Positions 6,868 through 15,798 of a DNA stretch of 25,685 nt are shown in pieces. Source of the DNA: a virus. The notes beneath the pieces were generated by a model. It was not told the origin of the DNA, made no database searches, and was given only the letters and a program-made list of their open reading frames with translations. The position numbers and the translations under genes were made by a program. Location of the stretch: positions 1 through 25,685 of the IMG/VR virus record IMGVR_UViG_3300043449_000402. One strand, given 5' to 3'. The first letter of the stretch is position 1. Each line of letters starts with the position of its first letter.

Positions 6868-9800
6868 GACTTTCGACGATTTGAACGCGTTGTGAAACAG
6901 TGTTGATGTCTTCAACAGTGACAACCGGCGACGGCATTGAAGCGACAGCCGTCGCGATTCCTTGTGCAAGAACATCGCTGTCGAAGATCGGCGCGCTGAT
7001 TGTCGAAGACGTGAATCCGCCGTCGGCGAACGGACGAACGCCGGTTCGATTCCATCTTTCAAGCGCTGAAAAGAAAGCCGGTTCTTGTCGAAGAACGCTG
7101 TTTCGAATCACAAGTTCCGTTCCGGCTTCGCCGATCAAGCCTATCGACGGACGCGAAAACATTCCGCCGTTCGCGAATGTTCCGACGTTTGTCGGCGAAT
7201 AGTCGTCAACGACGTTGAACAGCGAATCGGTTGAAGAAGTCAATCCGCCGTCGGCGAACTTTTGTGCAAGAACTTTCGCGACACCTATTCCGGCGCGAAT
7301 GTAAGCCGCTGTCGATTGCGCCGCGTATGTCGCCGCGCCCGCGCCGCCGGCGGTGACAGCGTTCAACGGATTCAAAGAAGCGTACAAAGCAATCGCGGAA
7401 AGTTCTTTGTTCAAGTTCACAAGAATTTCGGCGACTGATATTGCTTTTTGTGCGATTGCAAACTTTCTTTTTGAAGAAGCGGCTTCCGCGTCAATTCGCG
7501 CGACTTCTTTGTTGTATTCTTCTTGCGTGATTTTCTGATCGTCAAGCGATTGTTTCAACGCGTCTTTGCTTTGATCGAAACGCGCTTGTTCATTTGACGA
7601 CAGTTGTCCAAGCGTGTCGCCGATGAAAGCGGAAACGTCAAGAAAGTTTTGTGTCGAAATTTCAAGAAGTTCTTGTTCACGCTTCAACGCTTCGTCTGTA
7701 TTCGCGACGCGCTTCGTGTTGTTGGCGACTTGATTGTCAAGACGAAGTTGTTGAAGTCCGTTCACAAGATTCGTGATCGTCGCTTGTGTTTCGACTTCCG
7801 TCTTCGTTTCGCGATCATTGAAATCTTTGTTCAACGCCGTGATTCCGTCGTTGTATTCCTTTTCACTGATCTTCTTGTCGGCAAGTTGTTTGTCAAGCGC
7901 CGCTTTCGAAGTGTCAAAGAACTTCTTGTCTTCGGCTTGTCGCGCGCCTTGTGTTTGAAGCGCGACGTTCAATTCATCTTGAAGACGACGTTCTTTGATC
8001 TTGAACATTTCGTTTTCGAATTGTTGTTGTGTGATCAACTGATTCGACAACGACAGACGAAGCGCGTCTTCTTCCGCTTTGTACTTCGAATTTATTTCGC
8101 CTTGTTGAATTGACGCGTTGTTTTTGATAATGTCAAGACGTTCTTTCGCCGACAAGTCAGCGTATTTCTTCTCGATGTCAACAATTTTCAACGCGCTTTC
8201 TGTCGCGATTGCGGCGCGCAAGTCTTCTTCTTCTTTCGAAGTCCCTTTGATCGCGTCAAGTTTGCGACGAACAGCCGACAGTTCAATCGCAATTTCACGC
8301 GAACGTCCGTCAAGAATACGCGCGTTTCGAATGTCTTCCGTCTGTTGAAGAAGATTGTTTCGCGCGTCCGTTGCGTTCTTGTCAATTTCAAGAAGTTTTG
8401 TTTGATAGTCCGATTCAATCTTCAAGCGTTCCGCCGCCGACAAGTCACTTGCAAGAAGCGCCGCTTGTCGTTCTTTCGCCGCAATTTCTTTTCGAAGTTC
8501 AACCGTCGCCTTTCCTTCAAGTTCAAGTTGTTTCAAGTTGTTGTTCAAGATTCCGACGCGCGCGCTGATTTCTTCTTGTTGCGCCGCTTTCAAAAGTTTC
8601 GATCGTTCGGCTTGATCGTTCGCGTCTTTGTTTTTGAACTGATCTTGAAGTTCCATCAACTTGACTTGTGCGTCGATCGCCTTTTGTGAATCTTCGTCGC
8701 GAAGTGTCTTGCTTTTTTCAAGCGCCTTGTTTCTGTCAAGAATCACATTGACTTCTTCTTGTTGGAACTTGATTTGTTCTTGCAAGATTTGCTTTTCTTT
8801 TTCGCTTGCTTTCTTTGAAGCGTCAAGCCTTTCGGCTGTTGTCTTTGTCTTGTCTTGTTCAATCTTGCGAAGATTGCCGGCTTCAAGCGCAAGTTGTTTT
8901 TGTGTCAAGATTGAATCACGTCGCGCGTCTTCAAGTTCTTGTTCACGCTTCTTCAAATCGACAGCGCCTTTCGCCGCTTCTTTCGCGTCACTGAAAAGAT
9001 TCTTGAAACCGGAAACAACGTTGTCAAAACTTATCTTCTTGATTGCTTCGTCGAAGTTCGTGAACAGTTCAACGATCACGCCGCCGACTTGCGCGACAGC
9101 GCCGATGATCACGTCGAAGACAGCCGACACGCCGGCGAACGCTTGTTCAAGTTTTTCAGCGCCTTCTTCCGTCTTCGTGAAATACGCGACAAGCGCGCCA
9201 ATCGCCGCGACAATCGCAAGAACAATCGCGCCGATTCCGCTTGCAATCATTGCGACGCGAACTTTCTTGAACGCGCCCGAACCTTTGTCGCCGAACTTGT
9301 CACTTGCATCGCCCAAAGTTTCAAGACCTTCGGACACTGTTTCTGTCGTTGTTGACACGCCTTCAACGCCGGAAGTGAAAGTTGAAAATGTTCCGCTTGC
9401 GTCGTTCGTGACAGAAATCCAATTTGAAAAAGAATCAATCGCGCCGTTCACGCTGTCGCTGATTCCTTTCGTCGTATCGACGACAGCCGACGTGACTGAT
9501 TTGAAACCTTGAACGACGTTTCGAACATTGCCAATCGCGCCGCCGAACAAGCCGGTTTGTTCGAACGCTTCTTTGATTGATTCCGCGTAGTTGCCGACGT
9601 TCGTTCTTCCGTCTTTGATTTCTTGATCGAAAGCAATGATTGCTTCTTTCGCTTCGCGAACTTGTTCCGCCGCCTTCAAGTATTCTTCCGTCAATTCGAT
9701 TGTTCCGTCGGCGTTCTGTTTCAACGTGCCGGCAAGAAGTTTCAAGTTCGTTTGTGCGATCTGTTGTTGACGAAGAAGTTGTTCATACGAACCGGCGTTC

Positions 9801-10069
9801 GCCGCGTTCGCTTTGTTGATCAAGTCAAGTTGTTTGTTGTAATTCTTTTGTTCTGTTGTCAACTGTCGAAGATCGCTGTTCAACAAGACAAGTTCTTTTC
9901 GAAGTTTTCCTTCCGTCTTTGTGTCACCGGCTTTCACGGCGTCGTCAAGTTTCTTGCGCGTGTCAACGATATTCTTGTTCAAGTTCTCAATGTCTTTTTG
10001 AGTGTCAAGAATATCTTTCGCGATCTTCGCACGATCAAGCGAAACTTCAAGAATGATGTTTTTTGCCAT
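6854..10069 (-). CDS. Tail tape measure protein
   Basis: At 1071 residues this is the longest gene here. Long coiled coil covers residues 1-155, followed by a Gly/Ser/Thr-rich segment, two hydrophobic segments (about 272-297, MIASGIGAIVLAIVAAIGAL, and 317-336) and a second very long coiled coil rich in Lys, Glu, Gln and Ala. The C-terminus has the FADGG/FANGG and IGLIGEAGTELVI pattern typical of tape measure proteins. It sets tail length and is thought to help DNA cross the host membrane; at about 0.15 nm per residue the tail would be near 160 nm. The gene starts 8 nt after the distal tail gene, and unlike most phages it follows rather than precedes distal tail genes. Confidence 0.9.
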   Translation of the reverse strand: MAKNIILEVSLDRAKIAKDILDTQKDIENLNKNIVDTRKKLDDAVKAGDTKTEGKLRKELVLLNSDLRQLTTEQKNYNKQLDLINKANAANAGSYEQLLRQQQIAQTNLKLLAGTLKQNADGTIELTEEYLKAAEQVREAKEAIIAFDQEIKDGRTNVGNYAESIKEAFEQTGLFGGAIGNVRNVVQGFKSVTSAVVDTTKGISDSVNGAIDSFSNWISVTNDASGTFSTFTSGVEGVSTTTETVSEGLETLGDASDKFGDKGSGAFKKVRVAMIASGIGAIVLAIVAAIGALVAYFTKTEEGAEKLEQAFAGVSAVFDVIIGAVAQVGGVIVELFTNFDEAIKKISFDNVVSGFKNLFSDAKEAAKGAVDLKKREQELEDARRDSILTQKQLALEAGNLRKIEQDKTKTTAERLDASKKASEKEKQILQEQIKFQQEEVNVILDRNKALEKSKTLRDEDSQKAIDAQVKLMELQDQFKNKDANDQAERSKLLKAAQQEEISARVGILNNNLKQLELEGKATVELRKEIAAKERQAALLASDLSAAERLKIESDYQTKLLEIDKNATDARNNLLQQTEDIRNARILDGRSREIAIELSAVRRKLDAIKGTSKEEEDLRAAIATESALKIVDIEKKYADLSAKERLDIIKNNASIQQGEINSKYKAEEDALRLSLSNQLITQQQFENEMFKIKERRLQDELNVALQTQGARQAEDKKFFDTSKAALDKQLADKKISEKEYNDGITALNKDFNDRETKTEVETQATITNLVNGLQQLRLDNQVANNTKRVANTDEALKREQELLEISTQNFLDVSAFIGDTLGQLSSNEQARFDQSKDALKQSLDDQKITQEEYNKEVARIDAEAASSKRKFAIAQKAISVAEILVNLNKELSAIALYASLNPLNAVTAGGAGAATYAAQSTAAYIRAGIGVAKVLAQKFADGGLTSSTDSLFNVVDDYSPTNVGTFANGGMFSRPSIGLIGEAGTELVIRNSVLRQEPAFFSALERWNRTGVRPFADGGFTSSTISAPIFDSDVLAQGIATAVASMPSPVVTVEDINTVSQRVQIVESRANL

Positions 10070-10077
10070 GTCTATTT

Positions 10078-12297
10078 TTAAGCGATTCGAACAAGTTCAA
10101 CTTTGCAAGATTTGCCGTCAATCCAATTTGAAATTTTGTTGACGTAGAAATACGCGGCGAATTGACGGAAGTACACCGGAACAGCGAAGTCAAAGTTCGC
10201 GACGTCTGTCGCCGTCAACAACAGTTCAATCGTGACAATCTTCGCGCGTTGAAGTGAATCAATCAATTCAAGATAGTTTTCTTCAATCAACGAATTGTTG
10301 AAGCCAAGACTTGACGCTTCGTTTCCGTCGATAAAATATGTCTTGAAGTATTCTTTTGTTGTGACGCTGTTCCAAAGATTGTTGTTTTGATCGTACACGT
10401 TGAACTGAAAGTCGGAAGAAGAAGCGTCAACGATATTTTTGTAAGCATACAAAACGCGCGGCTTCGGTTTCAATGTATCACCGTTGAAGTCTTTGAAAAG
10501 TATTTCAGACATTGAAAGACCTTCACAAGAAAAAGTTTGTTCGCTTGCGGCGAACGGAAGCGTGATCACGTCTTTCGAAGAAGACAAGTTTTGATCGTCA
10601 ATCGCGAAAAATGAATCGCCGTATTCCGGCGCGACGTTTTCGTCTTCAAGATATTTCATCTTGTTTGTTTGACCGTATTCGTTCAAGCGAAACTTCAAGT
10701 TGAACGTGTCGTCAACAATTTTGTCAGACCAATCACGCGCGATCGTTCGATTTGAAACGACTTCTTTGAATTGAACAAAGCGAATGTTTTTCGCTTGCGC
10801 GTCCGGAATCAAGATCAAGCCGAACATTTGTGCGAACGCTTTCAAGAAGTTCTTCATTGACAAGTTCGGCAAGTTTCCGGCAAGATCAATCACGCCGGCT
10901 TCGTGCGTTGCTGTCGATTGCACAAGACCGAATTGAACGGAATCACTTTTCAACTTGACTTCAAAAGTTGTGTTTTCAGTGAATCCGTATTCATATTGAT
11001 TCGGATATGAAAAAGACAGCACTGAAAGAAAGTTGTCTTCAAGTGTTATCCAAAGCGGTTCATCTTTGAAAAGAAAAGTTTCAACTTCAAGTTTGAAGTC
11101 GTATTCAAAATAAGTGTTGTTTTGATCAACATTATCAAGACACGGAACAAGAACTTGATTGTTTGAAATAACACCGTTGAAACGCGACGCTTTCACGAAC
11201 CAATAACTTACACCGGCTAAGACGTCGCCCGTTGCGCGATGAAAAACTTTTCCGCGAACTGTCACAACATACTTTCCGGCGACGCTTGCGCGAAAGATTG
11301 TTCGCGGATATGTCGGAACTTGCGGAAGACCTTGCATCAACATAAAAGATTCCGGCGGATAGTATGTCGGCGAAAGTTGATTGTTGACAAGACTGAAAGA
11401 CAACATTGAATTGTTGTCGCAAGTTCCGTTATCAATTCCGAAAGTGTAAGCGCTTGAAGCAATTCCGGCGAAAGGTGTTGTGACGAAGTTTGTCGGATCG
11501 TTTGATTCCGGCGGAACAAGCGGCTGAAATAAGTCCGGAAGATTTCTTGCATATAAATCGTTGACAATCGAAACAAGAACAAGTTCGTTTTGAAGTGTCA
11601 TTTTCGCGTAGCCGAAACACTTGATAAACTGATCACTGTATTTCAATTTTTGTTCAACGATCGGAAGAAATAATCTTTCAAGACGACTGTCATTGAAGAT
11701 ACTTCCGTCGAAAGTATATTCGCCGAACGTGAAGATTGCTTCGATGATCTTGCGAAAAGAAACAGCCGGTCGATTGTGATCATTCGCGCGAATCACGCGA
11801 TTGTTGTCGTTGATGAATCCGGTTTGATACAACGGCAATATCACGTCGGCTGTCGCCGCCGCCGTCCAAAGTTGAAACAACGAAGTCCAACGATTGTCAA
11901 TGAATCGCGGAAGATTGACAGTTGTGAAATCAATGTCGGCAAGATTCAAGCCGTCAATCTTCTTGAAGAAGTCCGTCAATCCGCTGTAAACTGAAAGACG
12001 ATATTTCTTTTCCGCTTCTTCAATGATCGCGATTCCGTCACTGATCACTTCGATTCCGCTTGCGACAACCTTCGCTTTGATTTGTCGATACGGCAAGAAT
12101 GTTCCGCTGAAAACTTGTTCCGACGCTTCAACGATTCGACGATTGTTGTCAGTGATCGGAAGCGTGAACGATTGCGTGAAATTCGCTTGACGATCTTGAA
12201 GTTCGGCGATGTCGTTCGCTTGAATCGTCAACGCGATCTTCGTGTCGTCGTCAAGATCAACACGCTGTTCGTTCAAGAACAAGATTTGTTCTGTCAT
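10078..12297 (-). CDS. Distal tail/baseplate-hub-like protein
   Basis: A 739-residue protein whose N-terminus (LTIQANDIAELQDRQANFTQ, then FTLPITDNNRRI) has the pattern I recognise from large tail proteins of Bacteroidota siphoviruses: a domain that states a small ordered beta structure, followed by long beta-rich parts. Near residues 480-520 is a helical NLSMKNFLKAFAQMFGLI segment followed by KNIRFVQFKEV, often seen in tail hub proteins. It probably forms part of the tail tip between tube and fibres. No enzymatic motif is visible. Neighbours are the tape measure gene downstream and another large tail protein 2 nt upstream, supporting a shared tail-tip complex. Confidence 0.6.
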   Translation of the reverse strand: MTEQILFLNEQRVDLDDDTKIALTIQANDIAELQDRQANFTQSFTLPITDNNRRIVEASEQVFSGTFLPYRQIKAKVVASGIEVISDGIAIIEEAEKKYRLSVYSGLTDFFKKIDGLNLADIDFTTVNLPRFIDNRWTSLFQLWTAAATADVILPLYQTGFINDNNRVIRANDHNRPAVSFRKIIEAIFTFGEYTFDGSIFNDSRLERLFLPIVEQKLKYSDQFIKCFGYAKMTLQNELVLVSIVNDLYARNLPDLFQPLVPPESNDPTNFVTTPFAGIASSAYTFGIDNGTCDNNSMLSFSLVNNQLSPTYYPPESFMLMQGLPQVPTYPRTIFRASVAGKYVVTVRGKVFHRATGDVLAGVSYWFVKASRFNGVISNNQVLVPCLDNVDQNNTYFEYDFKLEVETFLFKDEPLWITLEDNFLSVLSFSYPNQYEYGFTENTTFEVKLKSDSVQFGLVQSTATHEAGVIDLAGNLPNLSMKNFLKAFAQMFGLILIPDAQAKNIRFVQFKEVVSNRTIARDWSDKIVDDTFNLKFRLNEYGQTNKMKYLEDENVAPEYGDSFFAIDDQNLSSSKDVITLPFAASEQTFSCEGLSMSEILFKDFNGDTLKPKPRVLYAYKNIVDASSSDFQFNVYDQNNNLWNSVTTKEYFKTYFIDGNEASSLGFNNSLIEENYLELIDSLQRAKIVTIELLLTATDVANFDFAVPVYFRQFAAYFYVNKISNWIDGKSCKVELVRIA

Positions 12298-12299
12298 TG

Positions 12300-13841
12300 T
12301 CAGTTCTGTATTGTGTAATAAGCCGGAAGTTCAACTTGTATTTCGAACTCTATTGTGTCGGCTGTCGTGAAATGTTTCAACGATTTCGGAATCGGACGAA
12401 CAGAAAGCCAAGCGCGTTCCGGTTCTGTCGCAAGTTTCGACTGATCGACCAACAACAACACGTTCGGCGATTGATAGATTGTTCTGATTCCGTTGAAGTC
12501 TTCAAGTGAAACGACGCCGCCGAGCGAAAGAACTTTTGATTGATTCGCTTGAAAGATTGTCTTTCGACGATTCGACACTTCAAGATCGTCACCTTCGTCG
12601 ATGAAAGTTCCGTCTTGTGAAGATTGATATTCGACTTCTTGTTTGTTTTCGAACAGCCAATAAGAAAAGCCGCCTTTCGAATTTCGCCAACAAAGATAGA
12701 TCGGCGACGTTCCGCAAGGTCGAACGATCTTGACGAACTTGTGTTCTGTCACGTCTTGTCCGGTTGCGATTGCCGGCGAAGAAACATTTTGCGAATAGCC
12801 GGCTTCGACGTAACCTTCGACGGCGTATCGTTGCGCGACTACGTTTGAAATTCGAAGCCAAACTTCGACGACGCTTGTGTTCGCATACGGCGTCGCGTTC
12901 GCTGATTCTTGAAGCGTCAAACGATAAACGCCGTCAACGTCAAAGAATTGTGTCAAGTCTGTTGACGTTGTCGAAATCACGGCGTTTTGTTCGTTGCGCT
13001 TTGTTTCGTGTGCGTTCAACGATCGCGCGATTTCGCCGGTGTTGATGTATGAAAGTGAAAACGGATATCCGACAAAGTACGTCGGACGCTCAAAGTCACA
13101 CAAAAACTTCGCGCGTTGAACAAGAATCGTGTCGTAATTGTTCACGTTCAAGTTGAACGGCGTGAAGTCACACAAGTTTTGTCCGTAGTCTTCAAGAAGA
13201 TACTTCGTCGCGTCGATGAAAAAGTATTTCGTCTTGTCGTTCAATTCGACGTTGTTTGAATCACGATAAACTTCGCGAAACGAAAATTCAAAACTTCCGT
13301 AGCAAGCCGGATCGCGCCAAGAAAGAACGTCGTATTCGAACAAGTTTTCTTTCGACACAAAGTTGTTCAAGAAATTTTGAGCGTCGAATTTTGCGACGCC
13401 TTGCGTGTTCGGAGTGATTCGCGCCGTTCCGAAAGACACGTCGTCTTGATTGCCGATTGCGTTCAATCCGCGCAATTTGATTTCGATAAAATAATTGTTT
13501 CGCTTCAACAAGTTCAAGAATCCGCTTGTGATGTTCGGATCGAAAGACGCGTCAATTTCAATCACTTGAAAGAAGAACGCCGTTTGTGACGACAGTACAT
13601 TGAACACGCCGTCAAGCGCGCTGAAATACACTTGTTCACCTTGCGCGATTTGAAGCGCGTCGGGATGTTGAAAAAGACTGATTGAAAACGCGATGTTTCC
13701 GTTCAAGTTTACAACGCTTGAAACAACGATGTCTTGTCGAAGAAATTCGAACAAGTACGGATGACGCGAACAATTCCAACGACTGAACCGATCGTCGTAT
13801 TTCTTGTGAAAGCGTTCCGGACGCTTCGTGATTGTGATCAT
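12300..13841 (-). CDS. Large distal tail protein (beta-rich)
   Basis: A 513-residue protein starting MITITKRPERFHK; its ATG overlaps the stop of the preceding gene as ATGA. The opening reads like tail-tip proteins of Bacteroidota phages, with PYLFEFLRQDIVVSSV and a run of beta strands with repeated F/Y-x-V/I patterns, GFSYWLFENKQEVEY, and a C-terminus rich in aromatic and Ser residues. No coiled coil, membrane segment or catalytic residues are evident. Position between the neck proteins and the hub-like protein suggests a baseplate or tail-tip component that might carry receptor-binding parts. The assignment is from context and character only. Confidence 0.55.
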   Translation of the reverse strand: MITITKRPERFHKKYDDRFSRWNCSRHPYLFEFLRQDIVVSSVVNLNGNIAFSISLFQHPDALQIAQGEQVYFSALDGVFNVLSSQTAFFFQVIEIDASFDPNITSGFLNLLKRNNYFIEIKLRGLNAIGNQDDVSFGTARITPNTQGVAKFDAQNFLNNFVSKENLFEYDVLSWRDPACYGSFEFSFREVYRDSNNVELNDKTKYFFIDATKYLLEDYGQNLCDFTPFNLNVNNYDTILVQRAKFLCDFERPTYFVGYPFSLSYINTGEIARSLNAHETKRNEQNAVISTTSTDLTQFFDVDGVYRLTLQESANATPYANTSVVEVWLRISNVVAQRYAVEGYVEAGYSQNVSSPAIATGQDVTEHKFVKIVRPCGTSPIYLCWRNSKGGFSYWLFENKQEVEYQSSQDGTFIDEGDDLEVSNRRKTIFQANQSKVLSLGGVVSLEDFNGIRTIYQSPNVLLLVDQSKLATEPERAWLSVRPIPKSLKHFTTADTIEFEIQVELPAYYTIQN

Positions 13842-14326
13842 GTTGTTTTCAATTTATACACTTTCGAAGAAACTTCAAAGAAGAAGTCGTCTGTCAAGTC
13901 GGCGATCAACGATTCAATTCTTTCTTCCGTTGTCAACGACTTCGCAATGTCACGAAATTTATTTTCGCGCCAATTCTTTGTTCCGCTTTCGGCGATCTTG
14001 CGACGAATAGCGAAAATGATTCCGGCGTCTTCGTCGATGTCTTGAATGATTCCGCGCGCGATCGCCCAATTTGCAATTCGTTCGAACGGCGGAAGACCGC
14101 CTTCGCCGCGTCCGTCTTCAAGAAAAGTGTTTCCGCGTTGATTGACGCCGAACGCGCGTCCGCCTTCAATGATCAACTTTTCAGTTGACGGCGTGACTTC
14201 CGTTCGCATCGTGACGCTGTCGTATGTTTCGCCCGTCGCGACGGCGTTTTCTGAAAGCATTCGCGCAAGAAGTTCGCCGATAAAGTTTTCGCCGAACTGT
14301 TCAAGTCGTTCGATCGTCAAAGACAT
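13838..14326 (-). CDS. HK97 gp10-like tail completion/neck protein
   Basis: A 162-residue protein with an N-terminal helix (LEQFGENFIGELLARML), ATGETYDSVTMRTEV, a Gly-rich hairpin (GGRAFGVNQRG), then GGLPPFERIANWAIARGI and a loop leading to FAIRRKIAESGT. This order (helix, T-G-x-x-x-x-S strand, then the P-x-x-x-I-x-x-W-A helix and the A-x-R-R-K-I-x-x-x-G helix) is characteristic of HK97 gp10-type tail-completion proteins, which join tail to head. It overlaps the preceding gene by 10 nt and the next by ATGA. A confident role as neck component, with moderate certainty about the exact ring. Confidence 0.65.
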   Translation of the reverse strand: MSLTIERLEQFGENFIGELLARMLSENAVATGETYDSVTMRTEVTPSTEKLIIEGGRAFGVNQRGNTFLEDGRGEGGLPPFERIANWAIARGIIQDIDEDAGIIFAIRRKIAESGTKNWRENKFRDIAKSLTTEERIESLIADLTDDFFFEVSSKVYKLKTT

Positions 14327-14757
14327 TGATAGGCGATTTCTTCTTTGATTGCTATTGTGAAAGAAAAGCCGAAGCCGGCAAGATTCGCGTCACCTTTGTG
14401 AATCAATTCGACGCGACGAACTTCGCCGATTCCTTTGTTCCGGCTGTCGCGACTGATATTCGTGATGAATCGTTGAAACACCGGCGTCAATTCGAACAAG
14501 ATTGTTTCGAACGCTGTTCCGTCTTCGTCGGCGTCGAAGTCAATAGGCTTGCAAAGTTCGCCTATCACAAGATACTTCGTTGACAGTGTGTGAAAGTTCA
14601 ACGTGTCCGTCGGACGTATGTCGTGAATCCATACGCGCGGAAAGTGTGTGACGTCGTCGATGTTGTCGTGCCACTTCGCGCCGCGCCCGAACTTCGCGAC
14701 GCCCGTCGTTGTTTCAGCGTTTTCACGCAAGATCAAGTCGATTGTTCGTCTGTTCAT
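14317..14757 (-). CDS. Putative tail terminator/minor neck protein
   Basis: A 146-residue protein with FPRVWIHDIRPTD, YLVIGELCKPIDFDADEDGT, FITNISRDSRNKGIGEVRRV and ELIHKGDANLAGFGFSFTIA. The alternating strands with a central F-[IE]-L-T-P-V-F helix-like part resemble tail-terminator and minor tail proteins that cap the tube at the head end. Overlap with the chaperone extension (ATGA) and with the HK97 gp10-like gene (10 nt) places it in the neck group. Family known to me only by pattern, so the ring identity is inferred from order and length. Confidence 0.5.
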   Translation of the reverse strand: MNRRTIDLILRENAETTTGVAKFGRGAKWHDNIDDVTHFPRVWIHDIRPTDTLNFHTLSTKYLVIGELCKPIDFDADEDGTAFETILFELTPVFQRFITNISRDSRNKGIGEVRRVELIHKGDANLAGFGFSFTIAIKEEIAYQCL

Positions 14758-14987
14758 TTTCGTCGCGTTGCTTTCTGTTTGTCTTGAAGTATTCGATTCA
14801 ATTTCTTTTGATATTGCGCTTCAAGCGCTGTTCGTTGAAGCGTCAACAGCGCTGTCGCGTAGTCGATATGAAACGCTTCGTCCGGCGTGATTGTGTACGT
14901 CTTCGCGATCGCGTACAACACGTTGAACTGTTTGAACACCTTGAATCGTTCGATTCCGGCTTGCGTTTCTTCGTGTTCGTGTTTCAC
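14754..14987 (-). CDS. Tail assembly chaperone extension (-1 frame partner)
   Basis: This frame can open at GTG 14987, overlapping the stop of the upstream gene (GTGA) and giving 77 residues, but it stays open without a stop for at least 55 nt farther back, past a run of ten T. It lies in the -1 frame relative to the upstream gene. The content is a compact helical domain (FNVLYAIAKTYTITPDEAFH, then ALLTLQRTALEAQYQKKLNR) with a basic tail, as in C-terminal extensions of tail assembly chaperones. The likely product is therefore a fusion made by frameshift at the T10 run, with free translation from GTG as an alternative. Confidence 0.65.
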   Translation of the reverse strand: MKHEHEETQAGIERFKVFKQFNVLYAIAKTYTITPDEAFHIDYATALLTLQRTALEAQYQKKLNRILQDKQKATRRK

Positions 14988-15571
14988 GCTGATTGTCGCG
15001 TTTTCAACTTTTTGTTGTTGATGTAACCAATCAAAAAAAAAACAGTTTCCGGAATCATTGTCACGACTGTCGATTCAAGAACAAGTTCTTGAACGGCTTC
15101 GACGTTTTCAAGAATCCACTTGTTTTCATCGTTCAATTTTGGCGCGTAGTAACACGCGACAACCGGCGCGACGATTTCTGAAATATGCGTTTTGTTTTCG
15201 ATTGCTTTTTCAAGAACTTGTTCCAAGTACAATTTTTGTCCAAGTCGTTCGCGCTTCGGATCAACAATCGCGTTGACTTCTTTCGAACCGATCTTGATCT
15301 TGTCAGCGCGCTTGACAGCGAACAAGTCAATGTCTTTTTCGACGAACGTCAACGCCGGAAGAACTTCGTTTGTGAAACTTGAACAATCAAAGTTCAACAG
15401 CGTGTCGAAGTTGATTCCGGTGAATATCGAAATCAAGCGCGCGTTCGCGAAGTTGTCGGCTTTTTCGATTTCGTCTTTGTGTCGATTCAAGTCACGATAC
15501 TGTCGAACAGTTATTTCAGACCACTTCGTCGGAAGTGTGTACGGATTGCCGTTGATAAGAATCGGAATCAT
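14984..15571 (-). CDS. Tail assembly chaperone, 0-frame product
   Basis: A 195-residue protein from ATG 15571 (MIPILINGNPYTLPTKW). An in-frame extension to 15673 reads through the preceding gene in another frame and lacks a suitable leader, so the ATG with its ACAACAACACAACAACACA leader is chosen. Residues 15-60 (WSEITVRQYRDLN, ARLISIFTGI) look like small tail assembly chaperones, which bind the tape measure protein while the tail is built. At 15042-15033 the coding strand has ten T (codons GTT TTT TTT TTG), near the 3' end; a -1 shift there gives a 272-residue fusion, like lambda gpG/gpGT. The gene lies about 5 kb from the tape measure gene rather than next to it. Confidence 0.6.
   Translation of the reverse strand: MIPILINGNPYTLPTKWSEITVRQYRDLNRHKDEIEKADNFANARLISIFTGINFDTLLNFDCSSFTNEVLPALTFVEKDIDLFAVKRADKIKIGSKEVNAIVDPKRERLGQKLYLEQVLEKAIENKTHISEIVAPVVACYYAPKLNDENKWILENVEAVQELVLESTVVTMIPETVFFLIGYINNKKLKTRQSA
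15033..15042 (-). other. T10 slippery site for -1 frameshift in the chaperone gene
   Basis: Ten consecutive T on the coding strand contain T TTT TTT in phase with the 0 frame (codons GTT TTT TTT TTG). A -1 slip here continues as FDWLHQQQKVENATISV straight into the downstream chaperone frame, without a stop. Homopolymers of this length can support ribosomal or transcriptional slippage. Confidence 0.65.
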
Positions 15572-15797
15572 TGTGTTGTGTTGTTGTGTTGTTGTCTTTG
15601 AAATCTTTGTTCCACTTTCCAAGCGGACACGAAGCGAAAGCGAAGCGAACTTTCGCCGGCATGAAACAGCCACAAAGACGAATCGTCGCGCCGTCGTGAA
15701 CTATTTCTTCGCCAATTATGAAAGTTCCGCAAGAAAGCGTCAACGATTTGAAGTGATCGCATCGTTGACACTTTTCAAGACGTTCGTCGCTTGTCAT
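15516..15797 (-). CDS. Small Cys-rich (zinc-ribbon-like) protein
   Basis: A 93-residue protein from ATG 15797 (MTSDERLEK), one base after the preceding stop; a TTG 12 nt farther back was rejected. Residues about 10-60 contain CQRC, SCG, LCGCFMPAK and a closing CPLGKW, a zinc-ribbon-like set found in small proteins beside packaging/tail genes of Bacteroidota phages. The last 30 residues are Asn/Thr/His/Ser-rich and overlap the first 56 nt of the chaperone gene, including its CAA-rich leader, so the tail may be a by-product of that leader. Metal binding is inferred from the Cys spacing; the role is unknown. Confidence 0.6.
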   Translation of the reverse strand: MTSDERLEKCQRCDHFKSLTLSCGTFIIGEEIVHDGATIRLCGCFMPAKVRFAFASCPLGKWNKDFKDNNTTTQHNDSDSYQRQSVHTSDEVV

Positions 15798-15798
15798 T

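Noticed and set aside
8661-9512. 283-codon plus-strand open frame
   Set aside because: It is the Ser/Ala/Phe-rich antisense shadow of the tape measure gene, with low-complexity composition; the minus-strand gene explains the region.
12691-12698. Exact TAnnTTTG match (TATCTTTG on the minus strand)
   Set aside because: It lies inside the coding region of a large tail gene with no -33 partner; a chance match is likely.
15571-15673. Extended N-terminus for the tail chaperone
   Set aside because: The extension overlaps the Cys-rich gene in another frame, while ATG 15571 has a typical (CAA)n leader.
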